Positions 33,975 through 47,967 of a stretch of DNA of 64,000 bases are shown piece by piece. The stretch is taken from NCBI GenBank assembly GCA_038503065.1, contig JBCAMK010000005.1:1736001-1800000 (forward strand), in the 5' to 3' direction. Each line of letters begins with the position of its first letter. Positions within the stretch are counted from its first letter, which is position 1. Position numbers and translations under genes: made by a program. Origin of the DNA: Paragyromitra xinjiangensis (taxonomy: Eukaryota; Ascomycota; Pezizomycetes; Pezizales; Discinaceae). The notes under the pieces were generated by a model. It saw only the letters and a program-made list of their open reading frames with translations, was not told the origin of the DNA and made no database searches.

Positions 33975-36900
33975 GATGAATTACGGAAGCGGAAAATCGA
34001 TGTTTCTGTTATCTGATCCTTAAGATCCTTGGAGCTCAAGGACTGAGTAGTGACGGATTACTGAGTGGAAAAAACATGTATCCATCGAGGAAAGACGGTC
34101 TTCTTAAAGTCCTCAATATCAGGCAGTTCGTCCCTTCCTTCCTCAACCGGAACCCCAGCTTTTGCCCCCGATACCCCAGTATTCAGAGTGGCTAAATCCA
34201 GTATCGATGAAGCAAACGGTGAAAATTCGGCTAAATCTGATAGCAAACTAATTAATTACCACAGAAAATTTGCTTTTTATGTATTATGATTGGGCAAGTT
34301 TTTGCAGCTTCGCACCCCAAGAACCAGAAACCGCATGCAACCGGGGACCCCAGGTGGGGTGCATTTTGGGAATCCTTGTTCGAATCTGGGGTTGCAAACC
34401 ACCGAACTTTGTCCGAAAAAATACCCCACGGTCAGCACCGGGCAGCGGTGGCGCATTGGCAACGGTCGGGAAATGGGTTAGTTTGCGTATTGGCGCTCTG
34501 TTCGGGTCAAGGTTGACCGAGCTGTTTGCTTTTTTTGTGCCTCTCTCCTAAGACTCTGCCAAAGGTCACTTCATTGAGGCTTTACAGTATCGGTCACTTC
34601 ATTCACATGTCATGGTGACAAATTCAGACTGCTAGAACTGAAGCATGCACTCAACTATGCTAACCTGCAGTCTCCCACGATCACATAAATACAGGGTTTC
34701 TCCGGAGGGTTTTATCGAAGACCCAATCTACCGGTTATTTGCAATCCTGCTAGACGGCCTGACGATAACCTTCGTCTACATGTAACGAAACCGAGATGGC
34801 GGGTGTAAATACATTCTAATGCCATATCAAGGTTCGGGGAGTTGGTGGTTACACAAATAGTCGCGATAAAGTCAGCCTCAACTGAAGTCAACACAAGGTG
34901 TGAGTTTGGCGGTGAACCCAGAACGAGGGGTGGTACAGGATTTTAAGACACGATTTGGGGATCTAGGTCCATAATGACTCCTTTTAAACTATTCGCTTAT
35001 AAGGGTTGAGGCGATGGTCAGCTACAGCACAAATGTGAAGGCGGTAAGCTCAGAAACGTCAGTAGCACACACTGCTGAGATCCAGTGTTTTCTACCAACC
35101 TTACTATCCCAGCCTTTACCACGCTTTTATCCGAAGGCTAGACCAGGAATGACAGATGTTGATATCTGTTTGTGCTCTAATTCCTATTGCTCCTGCACTT
35201 AATACTTAGTCAAAGCACTCCCATTGACAGAATCCCAGCCAAAGTTTGACAGGGGTAAGATCCGAGCCGTCTTGATAGCCTGGAGATGGTTAACCAGTTG
35301 GGATTCCAAATCTGTTGGAACTCCATGAGCCAGTTAAAACGCACCGTAGAACCCTCAGGTAATAGTCCGGCGTTGAGAGCGACAGCTGACAGGTGAAACT
35401 ATGAATGTTCCATGGAACCAAGCCTGCCGTATAAGTTTACAGGGCCTTTGACGGTGAAAGACAGATGTCTCGTAGAGTAGTGGTGTAAGCCCGCCGCCCC
35501 CCCTCCCCCGCTTAGAACCCCGCTCTTTTACTCTCCACGATCGTTTCAATACCATCACCGCCGGATAAATAAGGTATTGCGTGGTTACCACGTGGTTTTT
35601 ACAATCTCATGGCAGCCGTGACGCCTGTGACCGCTCTGGATCTCGAAATCGCGGCACAGAAAGCCACACCCCACTCGCTTACAATGTAGTTCCAAAGTCA
35701 CTCCGGAACCTCTGTGCCGGTAGTGTTATAAGCCCCAGCGATACATATTCTATACCGCCAAACATTACGGCCAGGTTGTGCATCCATCTCTAAGGTACCA
35801 ACAAAACCAGTGTAGCCCCACCCAAGCACCTAGCGTAGGAGAGCGAAACAAACAGAGACGAAGGTTCAAGAGAAAAGGGCTCAAGTCCACAAGATGGCAT
35901 CTAACTGAAGCTTTGAGTGTGAGGTTGGCGAGCCCTTCTGTTGTAACTTCCGACTATGGGCTAGGCACGAAATAGTTTAACTATAGGTCGGAGATGACTG
36001 TGGGCGGATACCCCACCCTCCACCCCAGATATTCGCAACACTAGCCCCTCATGCACGACTACACTATCTACCTGTGTGACAGCTGCATTCCCAGGAACTC
36101 GGCCAGTTACATACGGCACAGATCTTGATATGTGAGCCGCTACTTTATTATCCCGGATAGACGGGCCGGAGGGACGATTAGCCTGCAGATCTGAGGGACT
36201 ATCGAGTGATATTCTATGCGTATACTTAGATTGAATGTGTTCGCCCCCACAAAGATGAATGCTAATCAAGCAACTTCTCCGTGGTTGCATTTAATGTGGC
36301 GATTAAGTGGCACTTTTATGAAAAAGCTTGAAAATTGGACATGGACTTTGTGGCAACACCTCGTGTATATTGGCGCTCGATTGTCTTCTAGTCGCCGCTA
36401 AGCTAGATTCCTAGGGGTTTTTCTTCGACAAGGGTGGGTTTACTGGGCTGGTCGCGACTGACAATTGATTGCAAGGGAAGTCATTCACCGAGTCCCTTTG
36501 TGGAAACTCCACAGTGTCGAGCGTAAAAGCCTATTTCCTGTATTTAGCGACCAAGAGAAAATTATAGGTTATTTCTAGTAGCGTTTGACACACTCTATCT
36601 ATCTATCTAGGGCCACATTGTAGCCTACTCGATAGCTGGGGTGAGGGTAACTAAGTAACCATTAAAGAATAGGCCATCCGAGTAGGATAGGTCGTCCTCA
36701 ACTATCAACCTTTTTTTAGCCCATTAGTACCATAATTGGATTTAGCACGTGTTATTCACTTCGGCTCTGGTGACAGTGTCGGTGCTCGGCAGTGGTTGTC
36801 CAAACCAGGAAATTTCTACTCGACAGGTATGAATAGATTCAAAGGTGGAAGTTTATAAGTAAGTATAGTCCAGTCAAGCTGAGTTGACGCGGCTTTTTAA

Positions 36901-39607
36901 CTAATACGTAAATTTTCGACTAGTTTTTTCTCTGGCCTTCGTGAATCGGGCATGGGTGATATCGAGTGATAATTTGTGACAGGGAAGCATCGTAAGTCTG
37001 TTATCAGTAGCTCTCCTTTTACATTGGAATGTATTTTATATATTGTAAGCTATTTAAAGTATCTTGGAGGTAATAAACCGATGTTTGAATCCCCCTAATC
37101 CGCTATTGAGTAAATATCGAGTGACTGTCTATGATCAGAATTGTTTTGCTCTTGTTCTTCACCAAACGTATACATACTATGTGTGTCAAAGACTTTAATT
37201 TGACTTAAAACAATCGTATAAACCCTACATCAACCCAGTTCCCTTTGATGTATCGAAAATGGTGAAACTCGAGGATTAATTACAATAGAATGCGAGGTAT
37301 GGGTCAAAGCGTCCGGGAGTTTCCGTAGAGGTGAATATTCGATGCTAGCGTAAGGGTTTATACATATGCCGCTTTCTTGGTTCTTCTATCTCCTTATTTC
37401 CACATGAATTCGAGCCTTGCATAGCCAGATTCAAGGGGCAGCCGATGGGTTGTACCGTTGACAGAGATTACTGTTCTGTGTTTAGCTGATGCTGCATGAG
37501 CATGTAATTGAGCTGCGGCTGGGGACTTCGTGGGGGTGTTGCTGCTGGCCTGAGGGCAGTTATCTCGGTTAGTTCCGAGTTTTACTGCTCTGAGTAGAAA
37601 AGCAACAGGAGAGGGCTAGGGTAGGAACGGGGGAATAAGACTCGATGCTGAGGAATACGGTGCTATTTCTCTTCGACGTATCCCACCAGCCGAGTCCCGA
37701 AAGAGAGTATAGGGCGGGGGTAAGAGTACAATGATATTGATGACGCCAGAATCACGGAAATCTGTAATGGGAAACAAAACCGGGGTGGGGTTTGTAGCGC
37801 CAGAATGTCGAATCCTCGCTTTTATGTAGTGCTTTCTATGCCCAGGGTACATTCCACGATAGTATGTGTGCTAATATTATGTATACAGCGCCGGTAACAG
37901 TTCGAGAAGAAACAGCCAATAGCATTACCTCTGTCCTGTGTAGGAATACTCGGTACCCCCAACGCTAGTATAATCCATGAGTCTAAACCGACCCAACTTT
38001 CTTTTCGAACGAAATACTACGTATGCCCGCTCTCACGAGGGTTTGGGCTACATCACTGATTCTACTAGCGGGTTTGAAGAGTAGAAACTAAGATTGCTAT
38101 ACCGAGTGATAGGTAATGAACGAGTGAGAAAACATGTTCTTGAGTTGGTGCGCAGGATATACCCAATTTATGAATGTGCTTCTGTGATACCCCCACATTA
38201 TCGTTTGGCCCCCAACAAGATGTACATGGCTGGCACTAACTTTGTTGTAATTACATGTATTGGTTGGATATTTCTCGTCAGCTGAACTCCTTAAACAAAA
38301 TAAAAACGAATAAGTAAACTTTGTCCCAAAGGCGGCTGAGGATACGAGTATTATCTAGGTTCCTATAATTGCAGTATGAAATAGTATAGGGATCACCACA
38401 CCACGTTAGCAGAGACCAAAGTCACTCTATTCCACCCAAAGAACTATAAACAAAATAGCAAGCAAGTGGGACAAAAACCACCGAGCGCACATACCACCCT
38501 CTTATAATCACAAAAGTAAACCGATCCCCATGAAAGAGAAAGCTTAAGCACGCACCATCGCGCACGTTCGTGTAAATCCAGCGATCCAACCGTCAAAAGC
38601 TACCTTGTAATCAATGGCCGGCATTACCCAGGCCTATATCCCCCACGGCATCCTCCATCTCTCTCGGTATTGCAATAACCAACCCAGAACAAGAGCCAAG
38701 ACACGGCGTAGATCCTATATTACGATGACGATCATGCGGTCATCGGAGAGCACTCGCTTAACTAACCGCCCAGCCCCCCAGAAAGAAAGAAAAAAGTCCA
38801 CCTACTCCCTTCTTGAAATGACTGTTCTCTAACCACTAGTTTCCCATCCTCTATTACTCCAGGAGCTACAATCTGCAAATTTGCCAGTCGAACTAACCAG
38901 TCTACCGAGTCGCCCCTAATCGACCTCATGATCCCTGACCTATATCCCAGACGTTACCGACACCATGTTCGTTTCAGTTAAAGTAACCGTACCGCGCTTT
39001 TGCCATCAGCCCTGCATTCGATCTCATCCATGATCCATGGTTCATGCATTGAAATAAGATTAGGGAGAGAATGTCGAATAGGAACCTTTTGTAAGATTCT
39101 CCCATCGCTTGACGTCTACAAGCTTAAGCTGACTGTTCAATAGGTACTACCCTTGTACGTAGTGCGATAAATGGGTAGGCATCAAAATGCAAACGTAATG
39201 CTATCGTTTTGGTGAAAAAAGTTTATTGCTTGTCATATTTACTCCTGAAACCTGTAAATATTTCGCCAAGCTCTCAACCACTCACCATCACCGCTATTCA
39301 TATCATGAAACCCTAAACTCCCCTCGCCCCCGCAGAAGAAACATAAGAGAAAAAAAATTCGTATAAGAAGGAAGCGTAAACTTAAAGTTAGGGATAAAAT
39401 TTATACGATATGAAAAGTAGTGTGAGCGCTAGGACTCCGCTAACAAAGCAGAGGTATTTTACTGTACAAACATTCAGTTCCAGGCTACCAAGACAAAATA
39501 AATGAGAGATTAGATATAGGTAATATAACCGGTATCGTCCATGAAAGCATCCAATCTCCCAAAAACAATCTCTTTAAATTTGAAACTATCGAGATAAACG
39601 TGGTCTC
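33975..39607. other. long gene-poor stretch
   Basis: No gene is supported in 5.6 kb. Near 34270-34560 three plus-strand frames overlap, with a GCAACC...GGTTGC pairing at 34337-34398 that is not a valid tRNA. TACATGTA sites lie at 34777 and 38252. A CTAT tetranucleotide repeat lies at 36595-36609. The octamer CGAGTGAT recurs at 36203, 36963 and 38103. Confidence 0.55.
36595..36609 (+). repeat. CTAT microsatellite
   Basis: Nearly four perfect CTAT units. Confidence 0.8.
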
Positions 39608-41239
39608 CTAGTGGTTTTTGTGTCCACGACGCTTGTGTGCCTGGCGCTTGCTATGTGGGGTGGGGGTTGTGTGGATCGTGATTGTGGTCCCGGGAACTGT
39701 TGTGTAGCTGGTCACGGTGACGATGACGAGGTTTGGGTCGACATCGGCAGCAGAAGGCTCATCGTTCGCAGCGTGAGCAACAGAGTTGCCGGTGCCAAGA
39801 TTGTAAGAGTCGTCACTATCATCGTATCCCTGGCCGACTGCACCGGATTGAGGGGAGTGAGAAGGGCTAGAAGCCTGAGAAGAACGAGTAGGGCGGGAGG
39901 ACTGGGAAGATTGAGCAGGCGGCGGGGTAGCAGTGGCCTTGCTAGAGGTAGTCCCGCTAGAGGCGGTGAAGGTGGGGGTACTGTTACTGCCGGAGCTTGT
40001 TAGACTGCCGTCAGTTGAACATCCACCTGGAGGTGCTGGTGCAGGGCCACTGTTGACGAGGTTGCATCCTGGGAGTTCCTTCAGCGGGCCAGAGACGTTC
40101 TCGTTGACTGAAGATGGGATAGTGCATTTATGCATGTCATCCTCTGACTGCAAGTCAAATACAGGACAATCCTCAATTAAACCGGACAACGAGGTACAAT
40201 TTGCGATAGCGCTTGTGAGAACAGGCACATCCCAAGCGCTCATAAAGTCACCGTGGTACCCATATCCAAGAGGGTCACCCGTTGAAAACACAAACCGGCC
40301 TTCTTGTCCATCAAAAACATGAACGTTCCAGATTGTCTCAAAGAACAAGCTAACAAGACGGGTCTCAAAACCATCGGGACAAGTACCGTCGGACATAAGA
40401 TTCGGGTAACGCATGTGGTCACGATGGTTGGCAGAGTCAAGGTCCTTGCCATTCCAGCAAGACGGGAAGAAAACCTCAGCACGAAGACCATCTACACAGT
40501 TGGTGGCCATGTTATCGGGCAGCGCCTGGAGGCCTAAGGCAGCATTGGCTGGCTCGGCGTAATTGAGGCAATTGAAACCGACAGCCTTCTGGCGTAAGGC
40601 AGCTTCGGTCATGTCGGAAGCCACCCAGTCAGATGTTGGCTTAATAGGGTAGGGAAAGCTGCGAAGACGTGGGTCACCAGCAATCATACGGAAGTCCTTA
40701 GGGAATGCTGTGACGTTGTCGCCACGAAGAAAGTAGTAACTAGGTGAAAGTTAGTGACTGGTTCTAGGCAAATGATGTATCTTTTTTTCAAGAGAAAGAT
40801 ATATCTCGCAAATATTTCAAAAATAGGAATATCAAAAGGAGGGGTGGATATACGCAAGCATCCCACCAGTTTGGCTAACGATGTTAAAATTTCCGCTGGT
40901 GTCCTCAAAGTACATCACGGGAGTCCAGTAGGCAGATAGATCCTGTAGAACCTGGCAAGAGGTACAGGTGCTCTGCATGAGGTCAGCATTGGAAGCAGAT
41001 GCGCTGAATCCTGTTTGTTAGCCAGCAATTAGTATACCATATAAAATAATAGCTTCGAACGTATTTGACGAAAAGAACTTACCGTTTCCACCGTGAACAG
41101 TGTGAACATGCTGGCCAACTCTCCCGAAGTCAGTGAGCGGATCAACCCGCTCAATTGTCAAGGCCTGGCGGCAAGGGAGACGCCAAAAGGCACTCGCCTC
41201 CAGGGCGAGCATGGACAGGATGGTGAGTACGCCCAACAT
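39608..41239 (-). CDS. secreted DUF1996 domain protein
   Basis: Three minus-strand exons, 41239-41083, 41010-40854 and 40739-39608, encode 481 residues. Introns have GTAAGT...ACAG and GTATAT...CTAG borders. The N-terminus is a clear signal peptide ending near Glu-Ala-Ser-Ala (residues 14-17). A DUF1996 domain follows to about residue 340. Its blocks include Asp-Pro-Leu-x-Asp-Phe, His-Val-His-Thr-Val-His-Gly-Gly-Asn, Cys-Thr-Ser-Cys-Gln, Ala-Tyr-Trp-Thr-Pro-Val and Phe-Pro-Ser-Cys-Trp-Asn-Gly. The C-terminal ~135 residues are a Ser/Thr/Pro-rich linker, a Thr/Val-rich segment and a strongly basic tail (Lys-Arg-Arg-Gly-His-Lys) with no hydrophobic GPI signal. DUF1996 proteins are common secreted or wall-associated proteins of ascomycetes, some linked with WSC domains. 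Their biochemical activity is not established as far as I know. Confidence 0.93.
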
Positions 41240-44200
41240 AGCGAAAACCCAGTTTTTTTTCCTTCTTCCCTTTGAGACTGGTGGATGATAGGGATACAAT
41301 TTTTTGATGTATCAACGTGTGAAAATGAGTGTGATATAGCAAAAAAACAGCAAAGCACGACTAGCGATAAAGGAACGGAAGTATTGGCCCAAACAAACAA
41401 AGAGAGACTGTGGTGAGGAGGAGAATGGAAGGGTTGAAGAGAGGAAGAAGGGGTGGGATGGAAAGGAATGTAAGTTTGTGTTGGGCCAGATGCTAGCCAG
41501 CGAAGCTTTGCAGCAAAGTGCTAGAGGGTAAGAGGGATGGGGGGGGGATGGGGAGATAGAGAAACGACGCAAGAGAGGATCCCTTGCCAGGAATATATTA
41601 CCATGGTGTTTTCAATTTCACGAGGTAAAATTCTGATAACTCTTGGCCCGCCATGCACGGGTGTCTGGGACAGCTGCAGACGCCCGCCTCTGCGGTCTGA
41701 CTCTGCGGTACTTACTTTTACCTCTGCGCCGTCGCCGCTCCTGTGCTGCCCCTCCACGTCTCCTTAAATGTCTTAAACAGCGGTTACATGCCATGATACT
41801 GGTCCAGAGTTCTCTTTTCTATCTCGCTCGCTTCCTCATCGCCATATCGTCCTTGTGCCCCACTCATCTTCCTTTCCATCAGCAGTGATCAAATCGCCCG
41901 AATCATCACTTCGTTCTTCCAATATGTACCTATCGTCGGTCTCTAATTTGCTTGAGCCCAAGGCTCCCCCTACTAGATCCCCTTCTATCCCCATCGAGGC
42001 CCAAGAGAGCCCTCTGAAACCATTTTTGATGTCATGGGTGATCCCTCCCACTTTCCTCTCCTGGTCCCTGAATTTCCCGCCTGGACTAGCGCGCCCCTGG
42101 ATTGTTCCCCGGGTCTGCTCCTGTTGGCTCGCATGTCTGGCCAGTACCAGCCAGGTGTCACAGGTGCCGCCGTTGATCCCATCTTATCTGCCTTCGCTCA
42201 ACAAGGGAAGCGAGACAGGGGAAGGTGCAACCAGAGTCAGGCCTGGAGATCTGATCCAGAAAACCTTTTCTCCGCGCCTTCTATTGCGTCCATCAACGGT
42301 TTGCTGGTAGCCACTCGGGCGTGGCCGATGGCTGACGGCTGAAACAAAGTTGCTCGCTCAGTACCATCAGATGACTGTTCCTTTCTGATCAACAAGCATC
42401 TCTTGCGCTATCGTGCCTGTAACAAACAAACAAACACTCCCAAAGCATCGGTTGGGAATGTACGCTGCGGTATGCACTCTACATCGCAAATGCTTTTAGC
42501 GCCATAGCGCAGGAAATTACCAAAAGTAATTACAGTGACCAAAGAAACAAGCATTACGCGTGCGGCGCGGTGCTGCTTTTTCTTCGGTTCTTTCCGAATA
42601 TCTAACTGACTCTGCTCTAGTCATCGCCTGCGCAGAAAACTGACCCTGAAATCACCCCATGATGTCAATAATTCTCGATTAGTTCCTGCAGCTGTCTCAA
42701 CCGCGTTTTTTTGACCTCCAAGCGACTGACTTTATGCTAGCGAAACAAAATCTCGTGATTACATACTACAGGCAGTTATGCATAAAGCAACTACAACCCT
42801 TCTATTTTTTGCATCCTATGGCATGGGAGTAGAGAAAATAGAGTCTCCCTGTGTTGTTTTCTCACTGGTTCTATTTTTTCATTGATTCTATTATGGATGT
42901 CACTTTCCCTTCGAAGCGATCGCGCTGTGTTTTGGTCAATGGCCATATGGTCGACTGTATGAATCACGCACATGCATAGATAACCACAGACCCGAAAGGC
43001 GGACAGGCACCATCCTCTAGGTAGGCACAGCAGCGGGTTCAAATGAGCGAAGAATATGGTAGGAAAAAACTTTGCCCACAATCTCTAGGTACTAAACCCC
43101 TAACGAACACAAGCCCGCACATACCCTGGCCTTCTGGTATTTGATACCTACGAACCCCGAGATCATGTTCCAAGCAAAGCTCTTTCTTTTTGGGATTTCC
43201 TAACTACTAGAGCAAGGGCGGCTTCTAGGGTTTTGGTAGCCTTTAGGTACATGTAGTCTAGTCTGCCTTCCCGCAGTCATGACTGTCACTCAATTATTCA
43301 TTGTGCTTGACTACAAAAACCTCACCCATACAGATCTGCAGTAGGCCGATACACAAATTAAGGCTCCAAACCGAGCCTACTGATCGGGATTACAAACAAA
43401 GGGAAGGTTAGATGCCCCGCCTGATAAGTATGCAGGTCTAACATAACAGCACGGGATATTGCAGAATATCAAATTTTTGAACGACAAGAGAGCGAACAAA
43501 TTTGATCGGCATCTGAGGGGTTTTCGCGCAAAATAATAACAATAACAGAGGGTGTTCCTTCCTTGGCTTCTAATACATAGCCTGTACCTCGTCTTCCAAT
43601 CTAGTAATAGGACTAGACCGATATCTCAGACAGCGCTAGACAGAAACCCAATTGCAAGAGAGAGCGCCGTACAGAACAGGGACGCACACACTGGAGCTTA
43701 AGGTACGATAACAGGCAACCGCGAATTGGAACCTCGCGAGCTCAGCTGAGTCTCAACGAACCCGATAAGACTACGTCACTCCCCTCCCGAATCGCCCACC
43801 GCGTTTTGTGCAATCTTATCTACGTGGGGGGAGGACTTTTTATTTGCCTACTTGTATAAGCCCACTGCTACCCAAGCCCGTGACTCCCTGATATGTTGAT
43901 TTATTACGCGCTGGTGTTAGTTTTTTTCTTCTTTACCGCTTTCGGGTTTCATTTTTTCTTTTCTCTTTACGTCGCTACTGCTGATAACCCCAATAGTTAG
44001 ATTCCAACTCTCATAAGAACACAACATGGCGCCCTACGGGAGTGAGGGCCTTGCCTACCTCTGGCAAGGAATAGTCCCACGTGCCAAAAAGTTGTGCCTT
44101 TGCAAATAAATCAGCCCGGAGAGCAACCATGTCTCAGGGCCACAAAAAATCGACTGGTACAGCTATAGCCACGACATATACCGGCACCGGACGCCATAGA

Positions 44201-44831
44201 AGCCTTCGAATGCCAGCATTGTTTCCCAAGATATACTTACTGGTTGTACCCCAGAGCTAAATCGCGATTCTAGGTACAATGGCTGAAACAGCTGAGGGAA
44301 GATCAATGTGAGGAGGGGGAAAAACTGCGCGCATGTGGGCGGTTAGACCCTCACTGGCTGTGAAAATTCTGGGATCTTTTTTTTCTAGTGGAAAGCGGCA
44401 CGGGTGACTGTCGCATTGTGTATCTTTCGTTGAAACGCATTCTTTGGGTGGGGAAAAAAACTCCATTATGAAAGTGGCAGGCAATGGCCATAGACTCACA
44501 GCCTTGAAGCTGGAGAAATGCTGTTCAATTCTTACCGCATCGATCTCGCCAGAGAGTAATTCCCTCATGATGCTTTCCGAGGCGCATCGGGGTATCGGGA
44601 GAGAGTTCGATCTCTGCTGATGAGCTGAGTTCTTCCATCGATTCTCGGCGAAAGATGACTCTCAGGTACCACACGTGGTGGGTGTACCTGAAGAGACGAA
44701 GAGAGAAAAAAAACGAACACTCTGTACCAATGTGAATAGATCTCGGTACATGGTTAGACTTGAATCCTGTTCCTGAATGTAAGGCAGAATCCTCCTTGCC
44801 AATCATATCCCACGGCGATCATTGGCGGCAG

Positions 44832-44880
44832 GGCATTGGTTGGTTTTCATTCTGGCCTGGCATTGGTCGGCTTTCAGTAT
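44832..44880 (+). repeat. 27-base-period imperfect direct repeat
   Basis: Two copies of a ~22-base unit start at 44832 and 44859. Within the first 18 bases they differ only at two T/C positions (GGCATTGGT followed by TGG or CGG). Confidence 0.65.
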
Positions 44881-47269
44881 TCACCGTGTCAAGGTTACTC
44901 ACAATGAGCTCAGGCTACGCTAGGAATGCAGCTACCGGGAATGCAGTTCACTGAAGACACGCCATCATATGCTGCAAAACCAACGGAAGAAAAATATCCA
45001 AGACTTTCAGGTGCTTTAGCCCAATCCTGCCAGAAGTAACAAAGGCCCAAACGAAGCTCACCTTCCTATAAACAGTGATACCAACCCCAAGCAAACCCAG
45101 CTAAATTTTCCTCCGGCCATACAATGTACCTCCGGTGGAGGTGTGTCGATCCAAAGTTAATAATAGAAACAATATCTAACTTATATTACAACCATTTACG
45201 GTGGCACGTTCCGAAAATCCGGGGTAATTCAACTACACGAGGATCCATTTGACTTGGGGCTACCGAAAAATACAATGGCCTTCTATCGTCCAGGTTCGGT
45301 TTCCAATAGAATGCTGCATGAAAGAAGGCAAGTGCTCCTACTCTGAGATATTCACCCATTCAATTGACACCTTGGCTCTTATTCTACGGATAGTACCGTA
45401 AAAACCCAGTCATAAGGAATTGGGCTGAACTGAGACCGCAGAACATATCCATACTCTGACTGGCTGGGGGATAGGGTTTGGGTTGAGTATGCTGCTTATA
45501 CACCGGTTGTAACTAATCGTACCAATTAGGACACTTATTCTATTATGCTGTTTTAGCCGAGGGCAACGTTAACTCGAGTTTTTACAATATGCCATGCGCA
45601 CAATGCTCCCGTGATGCGCTTACTGCATATTGTATCCGGTGGTCTTCATTGCTTAGGTGCATCAATGGCCAGAGATAAAGGCTATCAAAAGTCGTGTCCC
45701 TAATTCGCAAGAGGAGCTCAATCCTGGGTATAGGAGGGATACATATAGGTATTGAAGCTAAAGTCCCCCAACCACTCAAAACCTGCGCCTTCCACGATTC
45801 CAACACTAACTACATGTACTTTCCATGTAGAAGGCCATCAACAGCTTGCGGCTTCTGGAGCACCCCTTGACCCAAGCTTATTGCTTCTTCTAGAGCATCT
45901 AAAATCTGCCTCTTGAATGCCTTAGGTAGATTCCCATGCTGTAGATACTGAGAATGAGTGTTTTGTTCGAGCAGTGGGTCGTACTCGCTGCCAGACGTTC
46001 TCTCCAACTTAGTCCTTAATGCACTTAATAGCAAGATTTTGGCGATAACGATAACAATCATATATGGTCACCAAATACCTCAAATCCTAGTCTCGTGCCC
46101 ACGTTGCAGTCGCCCAGATTTTCTCAATATTTGGTGTTTAAAATCTGGATTCTCCCTACACTCGCGTCAACCACCCAAAATAAATAGCGATTTTCCCAAA
46201 AGGTCTGGAATCGAGACTACTCAAATCCCTGGTTGATTGCTAGTGATAAATCATAGTATCTATATGTATTAGGTACCTGCGCAAATTATAAAACATCCAT
46301 CTCAACGCCATCGGTAGCCAATATGGTGAAGTACTGGATCCTATGATCTGTACCCATAACCCCCAATCAAGGGTACTATACTATGTGCATGGGGCCCTGG
46401 CCCAGACACTAGCCTTACCGCTAGCGATAGCATAAAAACCCTGTTTCTGCGCTAGGGCATTGCTAACCCCGAACATGGTCCAGTAATTTGCGGCGAGAAA
46501 TGACTTTGTTACTAAAATGGCTCGAGCGTATATCACAGTAAATAATTTTGCCCTTAGTAACATTATTTTCTATAGGGCCACAGGTGAGAGATCCAAGTGG
46601 AGATAATGTCCTGGGTCCGGTGAAGGAGGCGCCGGGGGCTGATGCATGCCCTGTAAAACCACTAGAAAGCGTCTCCACGTGAATGATACCTTTTTACTGC
46701 CCCGAGGAGCTTAGTAGTTTCGTCAACTTATGAGATATCTGACTTCATTATCAGCTCATACGCATTTGTATTTCTGTAACTTGAAACATTTTGTTTGCTT
46801 TTCTCACACAGATAAAAGCGAGTGACACAGTTAGTTCTATTTACTCACATACCAAGTATCCAATACGTGTCCCAGTAGAAAATGGTACAGTTATCTCACA
46901 ACAATGTTTACAGAACGGATTATTCGGCCAAATATCCTTGGGGGAGAAATGTCTGGGCATGGGCCTCATTGTTGGTAGTACAGATATCTTGTTTTGGGCT
47001 ATTAATCCTGCCATGAGTAGATAGTAATTTTGGATTAGCTCGAGAGCTGGTAATGCCTAACGGATGGCTTAAAGCATACACCCGATAAGATATGGAAAAC
47101 TCCAAACCCCATAGACTACCCGCCCCCACTACCCGCCCAGCCTGCGGTCCACCAGTAGAAACTCATTCCCTACTATAAACAATGTAAATATATTGACAAA
47201 ACGACCACCGGCAGATGATTGAAACGAGTTGTTTAGGAGAATACGAGTCACCACTCTATAGGAGCTGAA

Positions 47270-47329
47270 GCTCTCATTAATAATGAGAGCGAAAACCAGT
47301 GCTTCCGGCGGAAGCTGAGGTTCGAAACC
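47270..47329. repeat. three successive short hairpins
   Basis: A near-perfect palindrome occupies 47270-47290 (10-base arms GCTCTCATTA, one central base). A 6-bp stem with a GGC loop follows at 47301-47315 (arm GCTTCC), then GGTTCGAAACC at 47319-47329. The last resembles a tRNA T-loop/B-box, but no cloverleaf can be drawn around it. Confidence 0.5.
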
Positions 47330-47768
47330 GAGTGATTAGTCATGATCACAAATTTTCCAAAAATTTATATTACCGCTAGACCATGCACATTTCAGGCCTT
47401 TAAAACGTAATTTAAGTCTTTTCTGAGCCTATACATTTTAGTACGCACATGTCTCCCAATTAACAGAGTTCATGCGCGCTCTCCCACGCACGTATGTGGC
47501 TGGCTGAGGTGGGGAGGGAACAGAAAACCGGCGGAAGCGACCCCTGCTAGTTCTTCCATGCCGGGGATCCTACAGAAAAGAAGATTGTGGCAAGGAAATG
47601 CCCCCCACACTAGTTCTCGTACTCATTCACAAGATCTCACTCGGTTCTGCATATACGTGGTTGGGTATTGGGAATAGGCTTCTTGATTAGGTATGGCTAT
47701 GATAATAAGGCTATACAAACTGAAGCTGAGTCAGTCGAGCAGTCGAACTCTTTACCTACCACATACTA

Positions 47769-47807
47769 TACATGTACATGTATTTTACAGCAACTTACGT
47801 ACATGTA
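47769..47807. repeat. cluster of three TACATGTA palindromes
   Basis: Two overlapping copies at 47769-47782 and a third at 47800-47807. This is the densest cluster of the octamer that recurs throughout the intergenic DNA here, and it lies about 160 bases upstream of the MITE. Confidence 0.8.
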
Positions 47808-47967
47808 ATGAACTAATCGATGACCAATCAATATTTTACAACACAGTTAAAAGTAGGCAAGTCTATTGATAAGAAATATAGAAACACTATATAGATTACT
47901 CATAACACACATTACGGCCTCGGTTAGGGGATTCACGTAATCAGTTAGATCAAGCGAGTACACAATA

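Noticed and set aside
34337..34398. tRNA-like arrangement with complementary GCAACC/GGTTGC ends and a TTCGAAT loop
   Set aside because: T-arm and anticodon arm do not pair properly and there is no A box; not a tRNA.
41855..42342. Overlapping 100-150 codon plus-strand frames upstream of the DUF1996 gene
   Set aside because: Two frames and the opposite strand are all open in the same GC-richer stretch, with no motif; more consistent with promoter DNA of biased composition.
45810..46061. 83-codon minus-strand frame with a plausible amphipathic helix
   Set aside because: No upstream exon, domain or promoter seen, and it ends within a TACATGTA site; indistinguishable from chance.
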